From positions 620,001 through 684,000 of the forward strand of contig JAFCMP010000201.1 in assembly GCA_017506865.1 (NCBI GenBank): DNA of 64,000 bases. The letters run 5' to 3'. The notes under the pieces are model-generated. The model worked only from the letters and a program-made list of their open reading frames with translations. It was not told the DNA's origin and ran no database searches. Position 1 is the first letter of the stretch. Every line of letters begins with the position of its first letter. A program made the position numbers and the translations under genes. The DNA is from Tribonema minus. Its lineage: Eukaryota > Sar > Xanthophyceae > Tribonematales > Tribonemataceae. This document shows, one piece after another, positions 35,501 through 40,380 of the stretch.

Positions 35501-35756
35501 CAGCTTTGAAGTACGTCACTGCCATTTTTTTATCATGGAGATCTAAGAGCGACTCGGATTTGTGTGGGCAGGCAACCGAGAACTTGCCTCTCTTGATCAT
35601 TGGAATCATGCCGCCCATCCCATTTGTTGCCGCCGTCAGCAGACATTGCCGCTAACTTATGCTTGTCCGCGCTCTTGCTCGCAGTCTGCGATTTTTGGCG
35701 ATGCCGCGTGCTGCTCAGGGTGCTGCTGCCCCAGTGACGCTCCCTTGTGCACTTGA
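5302..35756 (+). CDS. Gene A: secreted Pro-Thr tetrapeptide repeat protein with Cys-rich ends (multi-exon)
   Basis: Gene-level span. The model starts with a signal-peptide exon and continues through Cys-rich exons (6.3-8.9 kb). It then has 26 exons encoding a PTA[E/K] tetrapeptide repeat (9,298-29,813), followed by small exons with a repeated Cys module, and stops at TGA 35,754-35,756. All PT exons are phase 0 at both ends. The last PT exon ends in phase 1, and the next exon restores the frame through a split GCT codon, which ties the Cys modules to the PT array. I infer an extracellular or cell-surface protein: a long, extended, alternately charged, Thr-rich (probably O-glycosylated) stalk between Cys-bonded ends. 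The family is not recognised. Two joins near the 5' end (5.5-6.3 kb and 7.5-8.7 kb) are unresolved. One PT exon is interrupted by an LTR element. Confidence 0.7.
5521..6266 (+). other. Intron(s) of gene A with one unresolved coding-like frame
   Basis: A frame at about 5969-6178 has real protein character (TDRYYFYVTHSSAVR, CYSWHRLLQERNYADK), including paired aromatic residues. I could not find splice sites that join it in phase both to exon 1 and to the exon at 6273. It may be an exon whose limits I mis-set, or a decayed one. Confidence 0.35.
6273..6347 (+). CDS. Gene A exon: Trp/Cys-containing N-terminal segment
   Basis: Acceptor CCTCAG and donor GCAG|GTAGGG. It enters and leaves in phase 1 and encodes FHLEETYVWHGCQWWFPGSA. 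The phase-1 exit matches the next exon exactly (split Gly codon). An alternative acceptor six bases upstream (6267) would add two residues. Confidence 0.5.
6901..7022 (+). CDS. Gene A exon: Cys-containing N-terminal segment
   Basis: 122 bp. Acceptor TTTCGCAG; donor CCTGGG|GTGAGG; phase 1 in and phase 0 out. It encodes GRMGLEVHCHNSTCLKFITG and a charged tail. There is one N-glycosylation sequon (NST) between two Cys residues, consistent with an extracellular domain. Confidence 0.55.
7326..7484 (+). CDS. Gene A exon: Cys-rich segment
   Basis: 159 bp, 53 residues, phase 0 at both ends. Acceptor GGTGCTCAG; donor GACAGG|GTAAGT. It carries six Cys in a spaced pattern (WCGVGAVCAQDCVDQC, then IC and QC), suggesting a small disulfide-bonded domain. 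Its phase matches the preceding exon. Confidence 0.55.
7485..8720 (+). other. Intronic stretch of gene A, one possible extra exon
   Basis: Mostly without coding character. The best candidate is 8412-8481, with a good acceptor (GGTATTGCAG) and an excellent donor (AAGG|GTATGT). It encodes LQTSGLNDFMSICFAFNSM and continues to a Cys, but its phase-1 exit does not fit the exon at 8721. It is therefore left out of the model. Confidence 0.3.
8721..8873 (+). CDS. Gene A exon: Cys cluster leading into the PT stalk
   Basis: 153 bp, 51 residues, phase 0 at both ends. Acceptor CTGTCGCAG; donor GCCAAG|GTACTG. It opens with CCDDILHDLCMHRPGPW, then SCCTCSP, and passes directly into Pro-Thr spacing (PPTPAPTTKPTRKPTRT). 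This exon joins the Cys-rich head to the repeat stalk and is the best evidence that they belong to one protein. Confidence 0.65.
9298..9933 (+). CDS. Gene A PT exon 1: long degenerate Pro-Thr block
   Basis: 636 bp, 212 residues, exactly 53 tetrapeptide steps. This is the most diverse PT block. Besides PTAK it uses PSxx, PTxxPT, RPTxx and Thr runs, as expected of the oldest, unhomogenised part of the stalk. Acceptor TTTCATTGCAG. It ends GCAAAG|GCAAGT, a GC-type donor. The minus strand and other frames look open only because of the periodic composition. Confidence 0.75.
9934..10163 (+). other. GC-AG intron in gene A
   Basis: The exon ends AAAG and is followed by GCAAGT, which is the GT donor consensus with C at position 2. 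The intron ends CTGATGCAG. Reading on past this donor loses the PT pattern within a few codons and meets a stop, while splicing here keeps tetrapeptide register with the next exon. Confidence 0.6.
10164..10271 (+). CDS. Gene A PT exon 2
   Basis: 108 bp, 9 tetrapeptides. It starts PTMKPSIKPTAEPTAE and ends in Glu before GTAAGC. From here on the repeat becomes regular PTA[E/K]. Confidence 0.78.
10993..11184 (+). CDS. Gene A PT exon 3
   Basis: 192 bp, 16 tetrapeptides, phase 0. Acceptor CTTTGACAG is weaker than those of its neighbours; donor GCCAAG|GTATTG. It includes the variants PTSK and PSAE. Confidence 0.75.
11517..11612 (+). CDS. Gene A PT exon 4
   Basis: 96 bp, 8 tetrapeptides, beginning PTGEPTAMPTAE. 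This is the first of the 400-bp amplified units: the intron after it opens with the GCTATGGCACAGGCAATA motif found in later units. Confidence 0.8.
11884..16856 (+). CDS. Gene A PT exon 5, interrupted by an LTR element
   Basis: The acceptor TTCGGTGCAG precedes 45 bp of PT code (11,884-11,928). An LTR element and a 4-bp target copy follow, then 51 bp more of PT code (16,806-16,856) ending GCCAAG|GTATCA. The two host parts add up to 96 bp, the standard exon size of this array. Reading into the element gives TGA at its first bases. If transcripts keep this exon the protein would end here. If they skip it, frame and tetrapeptide register are unaffected because it is a phase-0 cassette. Confidence 0.75.
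11929..12132 (-). repeat. LTR (3' in element orientation)
   Basis: 204 bp, beginning TGAGGGGTTTGCACTGACAC and ending GTGGCACCACA on the plus strand. Its left end abuts host PT code. Confidence 0.85.
12133..12146 (-). other. Putative polypurine tract of the LTR element
   Basis: The minus strand reads CTAGGGGGGGTGAC immediately before the 3' LTR. This is the expected place for a plus-strand priming site and supports the minus orientation of the element. Confidence 0.5.
12147..14050 (-). other. LTR element: GC-rich low-complexity 3' internal region
   Basis: Between the gag-like frame and the 3' LTR. It has runs of Gln, Ala, Ser and Pro codons in several frames and GCTGCTGCT microsatellites (near 12,940-12,960 and 13,890-13,910). 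A 430-codon frame (12,692-13,984) crosses it, but its composition is that of the repeats. No enzyme motif was found. Confidence 0.5.
14051..16534 (-). CDS. Gag-like protein of the LTR element
   Basis: An open frame of about 827 codons from the ATG at 16,534 (MPIGWERQHG); the frame stays open further upstream into the LTR. The N-terminal third is Ser/Thr/Pro-rich. The middle has a long Gln/Glu/Arg/Leu coiled coil (QREINVQQRALDAQQAALLA). After that come a Gly-Ser-Asp low-complexity spacer and a folded, mostly helical region (FGCEWFNTAVYSIVSCIANG; SWLFTKIGKFLEIAEP) that could be a capsid domain. The tail is acidic and Gly/Ser-rich. No zinc knuckle was seen. Capsid identity is inferred from position and character, not from a recognised motif. 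Confidence 0.55.
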   Translation of the reverse strand: MPIGWERQHGTRTSAAEGDSPLIGSPFAKKAMTTARRPDDWKAGHRLSVVHAVAEVPLQPASRGDWMSATAVPPVVLRQDAPDGLAPFFRAPVGATADDRQPSVSSSSARSSIASGGFGLTAETPRSMEHTSVHGVAVGTGNDTRPTYGYHDAIPPSRSNSYSAWERGGEMQQLAAELRRQLHADISHIIGFEVHAHMHTINTRLQATEDRAEALATRLERSYNDMYAMLVSIHRDMCAASVLQTASAPRSAPAAPVAASSSTRTVTGDACTPPRAGLCIQHAAMQRGDPLDILKPDACAQLDGAARQARHPATYMLMQQSPTQIRLAEQRQSEALTEAARRQRAHQRQEELSQLLQQDQLNAQAVLQQREINVQQRALDAQQAALLAEQACLRAEWRALEHASVRSRAGRDANSGNAPSQGGARYGGGSSGGGGDSGGSGSSGGGGDSGGSNSSDGGGGSGGGGSGGGDGDGGGGSTSGATVSHYGDDNSARRASVTAAAPAAEVDLAGFDASGYAIMRFAVTLDEKQFPKTKVDQGNVSALTFLQKQLPGKFRSAALALRQKQQPLWPALRNADDFGCEWFNTAVYSIVSCIANGGGDHPRLGMLARQTSSWETQGGEQGLRDGALLSWLFTKIGKFLEIAEPTSVAANLMNWSLRQGLALKLFIIEFSDAAHTATLLDNSLDHIVVTALLRIVRHHHPNISGAYKHAICEPAMYRSEQLLAILADEAQIADHYATTPRENCPIFPTDLASYRQGLGGSSDGGSGDDYYSGSDAEGDGLHYLGYSDYNSEEPGSPVSTAGSGTTGGGSVPPGSPAPSDGSDSASG
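16581..16595 (-). other. Putative primer-binding site of the LTR element
   Basis: On the minus strand the sequence two bases inside the LTR reads TGGTTCTCGGTACAA. It begins with the TGG complementary to a tRNA CCA end. The tRNA species was not identified. Confidence 0.5.
16598..16801 (-). repeat. LTR (5' in element orientation)
   Basis: 204 bp, TG...CA ends, directly followed by the host repeat TGCTGAGCC. It contains a GTGTGTGTGT stretch and matches the other LTR except at about three positions. Confidence 0.85.
17182..17277 (+). CDS. Gene A PT exon 6
   Basis: 96 bp, 8 tetrapeptides with the variants PSAE, PTTE and PTAG. Acceptor CTTTTATTGCAG; donor GCCAAG|GTATCA. The intron that follows (620 bp) is longer than in sister units because of an extra unrelated block around 17,340-17,750. 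Confidence 0.8.
17898..18005 (+). CDS. Gene A PT exon 7
   Basis: 108 bp, 9 tetrapeptides, Glu-dominated and ending PSAK. The acceptor tract TGCCTGTGCCTGTCCGTTGCAG recurs almost unchanged at exon 11. Confidence 0.8.
18319..18402 (+). CDS. Gene A PT exon 8
   Basis: 84 bp, 7 tetrapeptides, with PTAG and PTAD variants. Acceptor TTTGTGGCAG; donor GCCAAG|GTATCG. Confidence 0.8.
18705..18800 (+). CDS. Gene A PT exon 9
   Basis: 96 bp, 8 tetrapeptides. Acceptor GACACTTGTTGCAG. The intron after it again carries GCCATGGCACAGGCAATA. Confidence 0.8.
19103..19210 (+). CDS. Gene A PT exon 10
   Basis: 108 bp, 9 tetrapeptides with PTTE and PTSE variants. Acceptor ATTTCATTGCAG; donor GCCAAG|GTACTA. Confidence 0.8.
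19594..19689 (+). CDS. Gene A PT exon 11
   Basis: 96 bp, 8 tetrapeptides, including PTAQ and PTPE. Its upstream intron end (GAGATATTTTCCATTACCTG and onward) resembles that of exon 7, pointing to a duplication of a larger block. Confidence 0.8.
19999..20094 (+). CDS. Gene A PT exon 12
   Basis: 96 bp, 8 tetrapeptides. Its first ten codons are nearly identical to exon 6, so exons 11-12 look like a copy of an exon 5-6 type pair. Confidence 0.8.
20395..20490 (+). CDS. Gene A PT exon 13
   Basis: 96 bp, 8 tetrapeptides with alternating E and K. Donor GCCAAG|GTATTA. Confidence 0.8.
20782..20853 (+). CDS. Gene A PT exon 14
   Basis: 72 bp, 6 tetrapeptides, the smallest of the array. It is the first exon since exon 2 to end in Glu (GCGGAG|GTGAGC). 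It marks the switch to the second array type, where exons end GAG|GTGATT or similar. Confidence 0.8.
20915..21008 (+). repeat. 56-bp tandem duplication in a gene A intron
   Basis: The segment starting GATCACATTTCTGCATTCAC recurs 56 bases later with a few changes. It is non-coding. Confidence 0.7.
21536..21787 (+). CDS. Gene A PT exon 15
   Basis: 252 bp, 21 tetrapeptides. First of the long exons. Acceptor TTCATTGCTGCAG; donor GCAGAG|GTGATT. It starts PTSGPTAK and is otherwise very regular. Confidence 0.8.
22103..22270 (+). CDS. Gene A PT exon 16
   Basis: 168 bp, 14 tetrapeptides. The following intron (GCTGAGCATTGCTGGGCGT and onward) is clearly homologous to the intron after exon 23. Confidence 0.8.
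22909..23196 (+). CDS. Gene A PT exon 17
   Basis: 288 bp, 24 tetrapeptides. Its length and both flanking introns match exon 24, its paralogue in the later block. Confidence 0.8.
23818..24141 (+). CDS. Gene A PT exon 18
   Basis: 324 bp, 27 tetrapeptides, the longest regular PT exon. The upstream intron (AGTAGCTCTGGTCCCAGGAG and onward) is shared with exon 25. Confidence 0.8.
24823..25038 (+). CDS. Gene A PT exon 19
   Basis: 216 bp, 18 tetrapeptides with variants PTAES and PTAR. Its upstream intron resembles that of exon 21; its downstream intron resembles those of exons 21 and 25. Confidence 0.8.
25409..25588 (+). CDS. Gene A PT exon 20
   Basis: 180 bp, 15 tetrapeptides, starting PTGKPTAE. 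The acceptor context CTGCAACCACGTTGCAG is shared with exon 26. Confidence 0.8.
26289..26372 (+). CDS. Gene A PT exon 21
   Basis: 84 bp, 7 tetrapeptides, short but in full register. The upstream TCAGACCTTGCCCCC block is the homologue of the one before exon 19. Confidence 0.8.
26655..26882 (+). CDS. Gene A PT exon 22
   Basis: 228 bp, 19 tetrapeptides including PTAR and PTAD. Acceptor GCAACGGCATTGCAG; donor GCAGAG|GTGAGC. Confidence 0.8.
27252..27319 (+). repeat. 34-bp exact tandem duplication
   Basis: Two adjacent copies of a 34-base unit starting ATGCTTAGTCACATGCCATA, inside the intron before PT exon 23. The copies look identical, so the duplication is recent. Confidence 0.8.
27527..27730 (+). 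CDS. Gene A PT exon 23
   Basis: 204 bp, 17 tetrapeptides including PTAM. It starts the second copy of the higher-order block; its downstream intron matches that of exon 16. Confidence 0.8.
28094..28381 (+). CDS. Gene A PT exon 24
   Basis: 288 bp, 24 tetrapeptides, the same length as exon 17 with homologous introns on both sides. Confidence 0.8.
28992..29075 (+). CDS. Gene A PT exon 25 (hybrid unit)
   Basis: 84 bp, 7 tetrapeptides with one PTAETTAK slip. The intron before it matches the one before exon 18, while the intron after it matches the one after exon 19. That is the footprint of an exchange inside PT code that removed one unit. Confidence 0.8.
29447..29813 (+). CDS. Gene A PT exon 26 (last), exits in phase 1
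   Basis: 367 bp: 30 tetrapeptides plus Pro-Thr and one base. The end diversifies (PTTQ, PTAV, PTAQ). The donor is ACTG|GTGAGT. The frame stays open beyond it, but only splicing here puts the next exon in frame, making a split GCT (Ala) codon. A read-through form with a different C-terminus is possible. Confidence 0.7.
30506..30543 (+). CDS. Gene A exon: first C-terminal Cys module
   Basis: 38 bp, phase 1 in and phase 0 out. Acceptor CTTTTGCTGCAG; donor GCGTG|GTAAGC. With the last PT exon it reads ..KPT-A-ECTLCDSATSCV. The phase bridge makes this the natural successor of the PT array. Confidence 0.6.
31163..31520 (+). repeat. 119-bp satellite, three copies, with TTAGGG-like motifs
   Basis: Units begin at 31,163, 31,282 and 31,401, each starting TGCACCAGGGAAG. 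The first two end in a GGATTAGGGTTAGGG stretch followed by AGGATGC; the third runs into longer degenerate TTAGGG. It lies in an intron of gene A. It is subtelomere-like in look but internal here. Confidence 0.8.
31809..31859 (+). CDS. Gene A exon: Cys module 2
   Basis: 51 bp, 17 residues, DTNDSGCFKCILSDTCV, phase 0 at both ends. Acceptor GCGCCTGCAG; donor GTGTG|GTGAGT. Confidence 0.6.
32665..32721 (+). CDS. Gene A exon: Cys module 3
   Basis: 57 bp, 19 residues, QNVFSGSATAYCITGGSCS, phase 0 at both ends. Acceptor ACTTGTTGCAG; donor TTCG|GTGAGT. It fits the pattern F-x5-A-x-x-C-x5-C. Confidence 0.62.
33626..33682 (+). CDS. Gene A exon: Cys module 4
   Basis: 57 bp, 19 residues, GSVFVDSAVAVCTAEDACT, phase 0 at both ends. 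Acceptor CACCGTTTCAG; donor CACA|GTGAGT. Confidence 0.62.
34479..34535 (+). CDS. Gene A exon: Cys module 5
   Basis: 57 bp, 19 residues, FTTFRDGALGMCTASYACT, phase 0 at both ends. Acceptor TGCGTCACAG; donor TACG|GTAAGT. Confidence 0.62.
34650..34706 (+). pseudogene. Degenerate Cys module exon of gene A
   Basis: After an acceptor-like CCCCAGCAG, 19 codons read PAFAQSTAIAVCSTDAGLR. The first half follows the module pattern, but the second Cys is gone and the position of the donor holds GCCATG instead of GTGAGT. It appears to be a decayed module now left in an intron, or one using a poor GC donor. Confidence 0.45.
35044..35100 (+). CDS. Gene A exon: Cys module 6
   Basis: 57 bp, 19 residues, SAFFYGKAEAICDADNACD, phase 0 at both ends. 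Acceptor CATCACAG; donor TGAT|GTGAGC. Confidence 0.62.
35685..35756 (+). CDS. Gene A terminal exon: Cys cluster and stop
   Basis: Acceptor CTTGCTCGCAG, phase 0 in. 23 residues start SAIFGDAACCSGCCC, a module variant with extra Cys, and end PLCT before TGA. No usable donor precedes the stop and its phase fits module 6, so it is taken as the C-terminus. Confidence 0.55.
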   Translation, partial: SAIFGDAACCSGCCCPSDAPLCT

Positions 35757-37684
35757 GCGCAACCAGATTTACCGGATGTGCGCCCAGGTGTTGTTGATGC
35801 AATGCATTCAGGTTCGCTGAGATTCTTTGTAACAACATCAGGGCGCACACAGACACCGGCACGCGTGCTTGCAGACGACAGAGCCCAGGACGGCATGCAC
35901 AAAACTCGCTACTACAGTAGTAGGTAGAAATTCCGCCGTTGCCAAGTGTGCTTTACAAGAGCAGTGCGCTTGGTGCTCACTGCTGCCTGCGGCCAGTGCT
36001 GCCAGGTCCGATGCCTACTTGTGCTCTTCTTCATGTTGACACCATGTCAATTTTGTCGCTCTGCAAGCGCTGATCGTGACATCGTGGTGTTTTGGCCACG
36101 TGCACACCGGGATGGCTACAAGAATGTGTGTTACGGTGATTGTGTTCATGTGAATTTTACTGGAGCACTTGAATTCAGTGCATTTTCCTGAGTTTTTTAG
36201 GGTTTATAAACCCCCCCACAAAGATTTACTTTTTAAAAATGTGGAAGTTTTCAGCAAGGTCCGTCACCGCCCGTGGCAACTTATGTGGGCGCCATGGCTT
36301 TTGGCACATCTGGTCAATTTATCACTTCTTACATGTTGTGATGTGCCTGCGTCCTCCTGCGTCTCTTCTGCTGCGCAACATTGGCGATGATGTGCCTGCC
36401 TGCATGGCCGCATTTTGCACTTTCTGTATGGCACATCATCATGGCAGTGAATGGGGTCAGTATTGTCGGCAAAGCTAAAGCTCCTGCGTTCACTTTGGCT
36501 GCATGTGCGTGAAACGATCAGCGCCTGGATCACCTGTGACCACATTCACCAGGACAGACGGCACCACCAATAGACTGTATACTGACCACGTATTCAGTGT
36601 GGTGCGCTCCGCATATTTTCATATTCATCAGCGTTGTCTTGCTTCCAGTTGGTAAAGCGCTTGCCCCTCAGGTTCTAACCCGCAGGCCCGCTGCTGGACC
36701 GCTGTGTTTGCAGTAAGTGATGTCCATCAGTGCTGTACGAGCATCACCACTAGTTGCCAAGGACCACAACAACACAAAGCCAGCATGACATGCACATGCG
36801 CTAGTGCGACTTGAGTGTGTTGTCAGGTGTAAGTGTGGCATTCAAGGTCGCAGCGACACTGGCGCAGCTCATGCAAACGCAAGGCTACCTGTCGCACAAC
36901 ATCATGCATCATGCCTCAACTTGTTGGTGCTGCATTTAACTATAATTGTGATGGCAATGTTTAGATGCCCATTGCACATGCACGCTGTCACACTTCCTGG
37001 CACAACAGGCTCATGCTCCCACTCCAACTAGTTGAGCACAAAGGGAAGCCTCGCCTACGTTTTGGATGAAATCACCCACCGACCAGTCATACCAAGTTTT
37101 GAAATCACCCACCGACCAGTCATACCAAGTAGTACAGTAGAGGACCCCGAGATGCCATTTGGCGGCGGTGGCGTTTGAGTGGTTGTCGTTGCGACACTTT
37201 CAGACTGTCATACGACATGTAGATTCCTTACAGCTAGATGCCAATCATCTGGGCTTTGTCGCGCCCTGAGCGAGAATTAATAAAAAGTACAGTAGAACAC
37301 ACTGATCAGTACGAATGCAAGGCTGCCTTCCTGGCTTGCTGGCTTTTGCACATTTGAAGTTTGTGCTGCAGTGGAATCATGAAACCATCAAAAGCTGACA
37401 TGTTTGGATCTTTGTGCCATGGTCGGCCAAAGTGGTGGCGTTGCAGTCAAATGTCTGAAATGTTTTTCAATGCTATGTACTTGCTCGCCAAAGCACTTGC
37501 CGTTTGATGCTCCAGTGCGCACGATTTGACACGTGGCACCGTATGGTCCCAGGTGATCTGTGCGGTGGCGTCATGACCCAGTGCAGCTTGTCTTACAGGC
37601 TTTAGGACCAGTTTCAATGACTTTTCACCATGCACGCGCTTCGAGACCGACAACAACAACCAACCTACATACAAGGCGGTTCCA
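35757..37684 (+). other. Intergenic stretch, nothing convincing
   Basis: About 1.9 kb without supported exons. It holds a 33-bp near-exact direct repeat at 37,068-37,133 (GAAATCACCCACCGACCAGT). One might be the last intron or 3' flank of gene A, and a polyadenylation site must lie here, but no signal is clear enough to call. Confidence 0.4.
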
Positions 37685-37693
37685 AACTTCAAG
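37685..37693 (+). repeat. Target-site copy AACTTCAAG (left)
   Basis: The same nine bases lie at the left edge of LINE copy 1, between the two copies, and at the right edge of copy 2. They are best read as target-site duplications. Confidence 0.65.
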
Positions 37694-40308
37694 CGCGCCT
37701 CAGCGTTGTGGGCGAGAAGGCGCGCCCCATCGCGTGCGGCGACACCATCCGCCGCCTGTTCGCCCGCACCTTCTGCACGGACACTCGGGACCGCGTCTCC
37801 GCGCTGCTGGAACCAATTGGCCAGTTTGGGGTCGGCGCGCGGGGGGGCGCAGAGAGAGTGGCGCTCATGGCGCAGCTCACGCATGAGTGCGGCGGCGTGC
37901 TCCTTGCCATTGACGGCAGTAATGCCTTCAACGCGCTGTCGCGCTCGGCAGTCCTCGCCGCGGTGGCCGAGCATCTGCCTGGCCTGTACGGCTACGTTGA
38001 GCACATCTACGGCCCCGGCCGGGCCCCTTGGCTACAATTTGGCCTAGATGGGCACGCCGACGCCGCCATCATCCTCTCCCAACAGGGCGTGCAGCAGGGC
38101 GACCCATTGGGGCCGCTGCTGTTCGCGCTGGCACTGCGCGGCACCATGGTGGCTGCCCGCGCCAAGTTCCCGCAACTGGCGCTTCCGGGCTACCTCGATG
38201 ACCTCACCATCATGACGGCCAGCTGTGACGCGCCGGTGCTCGGCCACGTTGGCCGCGCGTTCTGCTTCATACAACAGGCGCTGAGCGAGCTCAACATTCA
38301 GGTCAACGTCACGAAATGCGCGGCGCTGGTGCCGGCCTCAGGCGGCGCCCGCGAGCGCGCCGCCGCCGTCTTTGCCGCCGCCAATGTCCCTGTACCAGTA
38401 TGTGACGACGGCATCACGCTGATGGGGGTGCCGGTCGGCACCGAGGGCTTCGTGCGCGCGCAAGTGGCGGCGACCCTTCGTGCCCCCGGCACCGACCGCC
38501 TGGTTGCGGAGCTTGTGCAGATGGAGGATGTGCAGGCTGCCTTCTCGATTCTGCGTCTTGCCGTCCCCGCCCGCGCAGGGCATGTCTCGCGCAATACAGC
38601 GCCATCCCTCACGCACGAGGCGCTACGGCGCTTCGACGCCATCACGCTAGCGGCCGTGGCCGCGCTGGCGCAGGAGCCATCGGCGGGTCTTACGCCGCCG
38701 GCCCACCAGGGCGCGCCGGCGGCGGGTGACGATTGCCGCGGCCCGCCGGCGGTTTCGGCGGCGGCGGCGCCGCCCTCTCTGTGGGCGGCGGCAGTGGCAT
38801 GGGTACGCGGCGCCGACTGGGGTGGCGAGGCCCCAGTGACGCTACCAGCACATCAGCAGGTACGCGTGCATCTGCGGCTGGGGAGTGGTGGCTTTGGCGT
38901 GCTGGGCGCGGCGCCCCGTGCATGTGCCGCATTTGCTGCACGTTCCCTCGAGTGCATGGGGCCGGCACTGGCGGCATTTCCAGTCGCGGCACGCAGCCGC
39001 GTCCTAGAGCATGCCCGCTATGGCTTCACCTTCACCCAGATAGCTACCTGCCTGCAGCAGCTGCGCAGCGGCAGCGATGAGGCTGCAGCGGCCCTCGCAC
39101 TGCTCCTGCCCACGGTCTGGTACCAGGACTGGCGCCAGGACGACGGCGCATGGCGGGCGCTGCGCGATCTGCTGCAACGGGCAGGCGGAGCTGCGGGGCC
39201 GGGCATGCGGACTCGCGCCGGCGTGCGCCGCGCTGCTGCGCCAGCGGTGGCGCGCGAGCCAGGCTCTGCCCAGGCCCCGCCGGCCGCCGTGCTGCCGCGG
39301 CGTCAAGCGGCGCTATCACGGGTGCTAGACGCAGCGCTCGCCGCCACGCAGCTGCGTCGGCTTGAAGCAGCAAATGCGTTGGAAGCAGTCGCGGCGTGGC
39401 GCAGCGGCGCCTCTAAGGGGGCCATGGGTTTCTTGGCGCAATTGCCGAGCACTGACCCAGCGGAGACCATGTCCCCGCCGGAATTCCGCGAGACGCTGCG
39501 GCGCCACCTGGGCGTGGAGCGCCCCGCCCCCGCTGCGGCGCGGTGCCCCAAGTGCCATAGACCAGTGGACTCGGGTGCCCACCTGCGCCGCTGCACACAA
39601 GGGCTTAACGTCACGCGACACAACTTGCTCGCAGACGCGCTCTTTCAGCTGCTCAAGCAGGTGGCCCACCTCCGCGGTCTCGACCGGGACACCCTTGCCC
39701 CCTTCCGCCGCTACGCGGCGCGCCACGGGTTCAACAAGTTCATGGACATTGTCTTTGGCAGCAACCAGGTCTGCCTTCCAGTCCCTAAAGTGCAGCCGAG
39801 CCCCGACGCGGTAGCAGCAGGCCGGTGCACTAAACTGCGCGGCGGCTTTGAAGTAGCTTGTTGCATAGACGTCACCATACGTGACAGCTCATGCCCCTCC
39901 CGCCTCCGTCAGGCTCAGGGGGGCGCGCGCGATGTGCAGCGCGTGCTTGAATCGGCTTTGCAGGAAAAGATAGACACATACGTAGTCTCAGGGGCCCTGG
40001 ACCCCACTACACACACCCTATTTTCCGCAGCCTTTGACCACTTCGGCGTTATATCACGCGACACCCAAGCGCTGCTACACGCACTCGCCGAGCAGAGCTC
40101 GCAGGGCAGCTACAATCTCGCGCAGCGCGTTGCCTTCTGGCGCCGCCGCACCTCCCTCGCGCTACAGCGCGCGCTCACACGTGTCGTGATCGACAACTGG
40201 AACGCAGTCATTGCCCCTGATGGCGACGTCAGCGCTTACCGCCGCATCGCACTGTTGCAAGTGCCGCGGCCCTCGCCGGCCAGCGCCGAACCGCCGGCCC
40301 CTCCGTAG
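37694..40308 (+). pseudogene. LINE copy 1 ORF2 fragment: RT, zinc knuckle, endonuclease
   Basis: About 870 codons in one open frame to TAG. In order it has RT blocks with the first catalytic Asp in AIDGSNAFNAL, QQGVQQGDPLGPLLFAL and the catalytic GYLDDLTIM. An Ala-rich thumb and linker follow, then a zinc knuckle CPKCHRPVDSGAHLRRC (CX2CX8HX3C). The C-terminal restriction-like endonuclease has the RHN motif (NVTRHNLLADAL), PSPDAVAAG and the final CCIDVTIRDSS. Catalytic residues appear present, but the N-terminal zinc fingers and early RT region are missing. It overlaps a short host-derived N-terminal extension that has no function I can see. Confidence 0.88.
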
Positions 40309-40371
40309 ATTTAGTTATTGCAAGCCCGATTTATCGTGCGCGCAGCCCATGCGGTCCAGGACATAATATAC
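37694..40371 (+). mobile_element. LINE copy 1, 5'-truncated, restriction-like endonuclease type
   Basis: Similarity to copy 2 begins at GCGCGCCTCAGCG in the RT region and runs to the 3' end, a typical 5' truncation from incomplete reverse transcription. Its nucleotide sequence differs from copy 2 only at scattered positions, so both are recent. The 3' untranslated tail is short (about 63 bp), ends GGACATAATATAC before the target copy, and has no poly(A). GC is far above the flanks. Confidence 0.9.
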
Positions 40372-40380
40372 AACTTCAAG
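40372..40380 (+). repeat. Target-site copy AACTTCAAG (middle)
   Basis: It separates the two head-to-tail LINE copies: 3' tail of copy 1 on the left, 5' end of copy 2 on the right. Confidence 0.65.

Noticed and set aside
35946-36191. Possible further Cys module exon
   Set aside because: It has CGQCC but no acceptor in phase, and lies after the terminal stop of gene A.
39362-39814. Other long frames on both strands within the LINE copies
   Set aside because: GC-rich sequence leaves shadow frames open; only the frame with RT and endonuclease motifs is coding.
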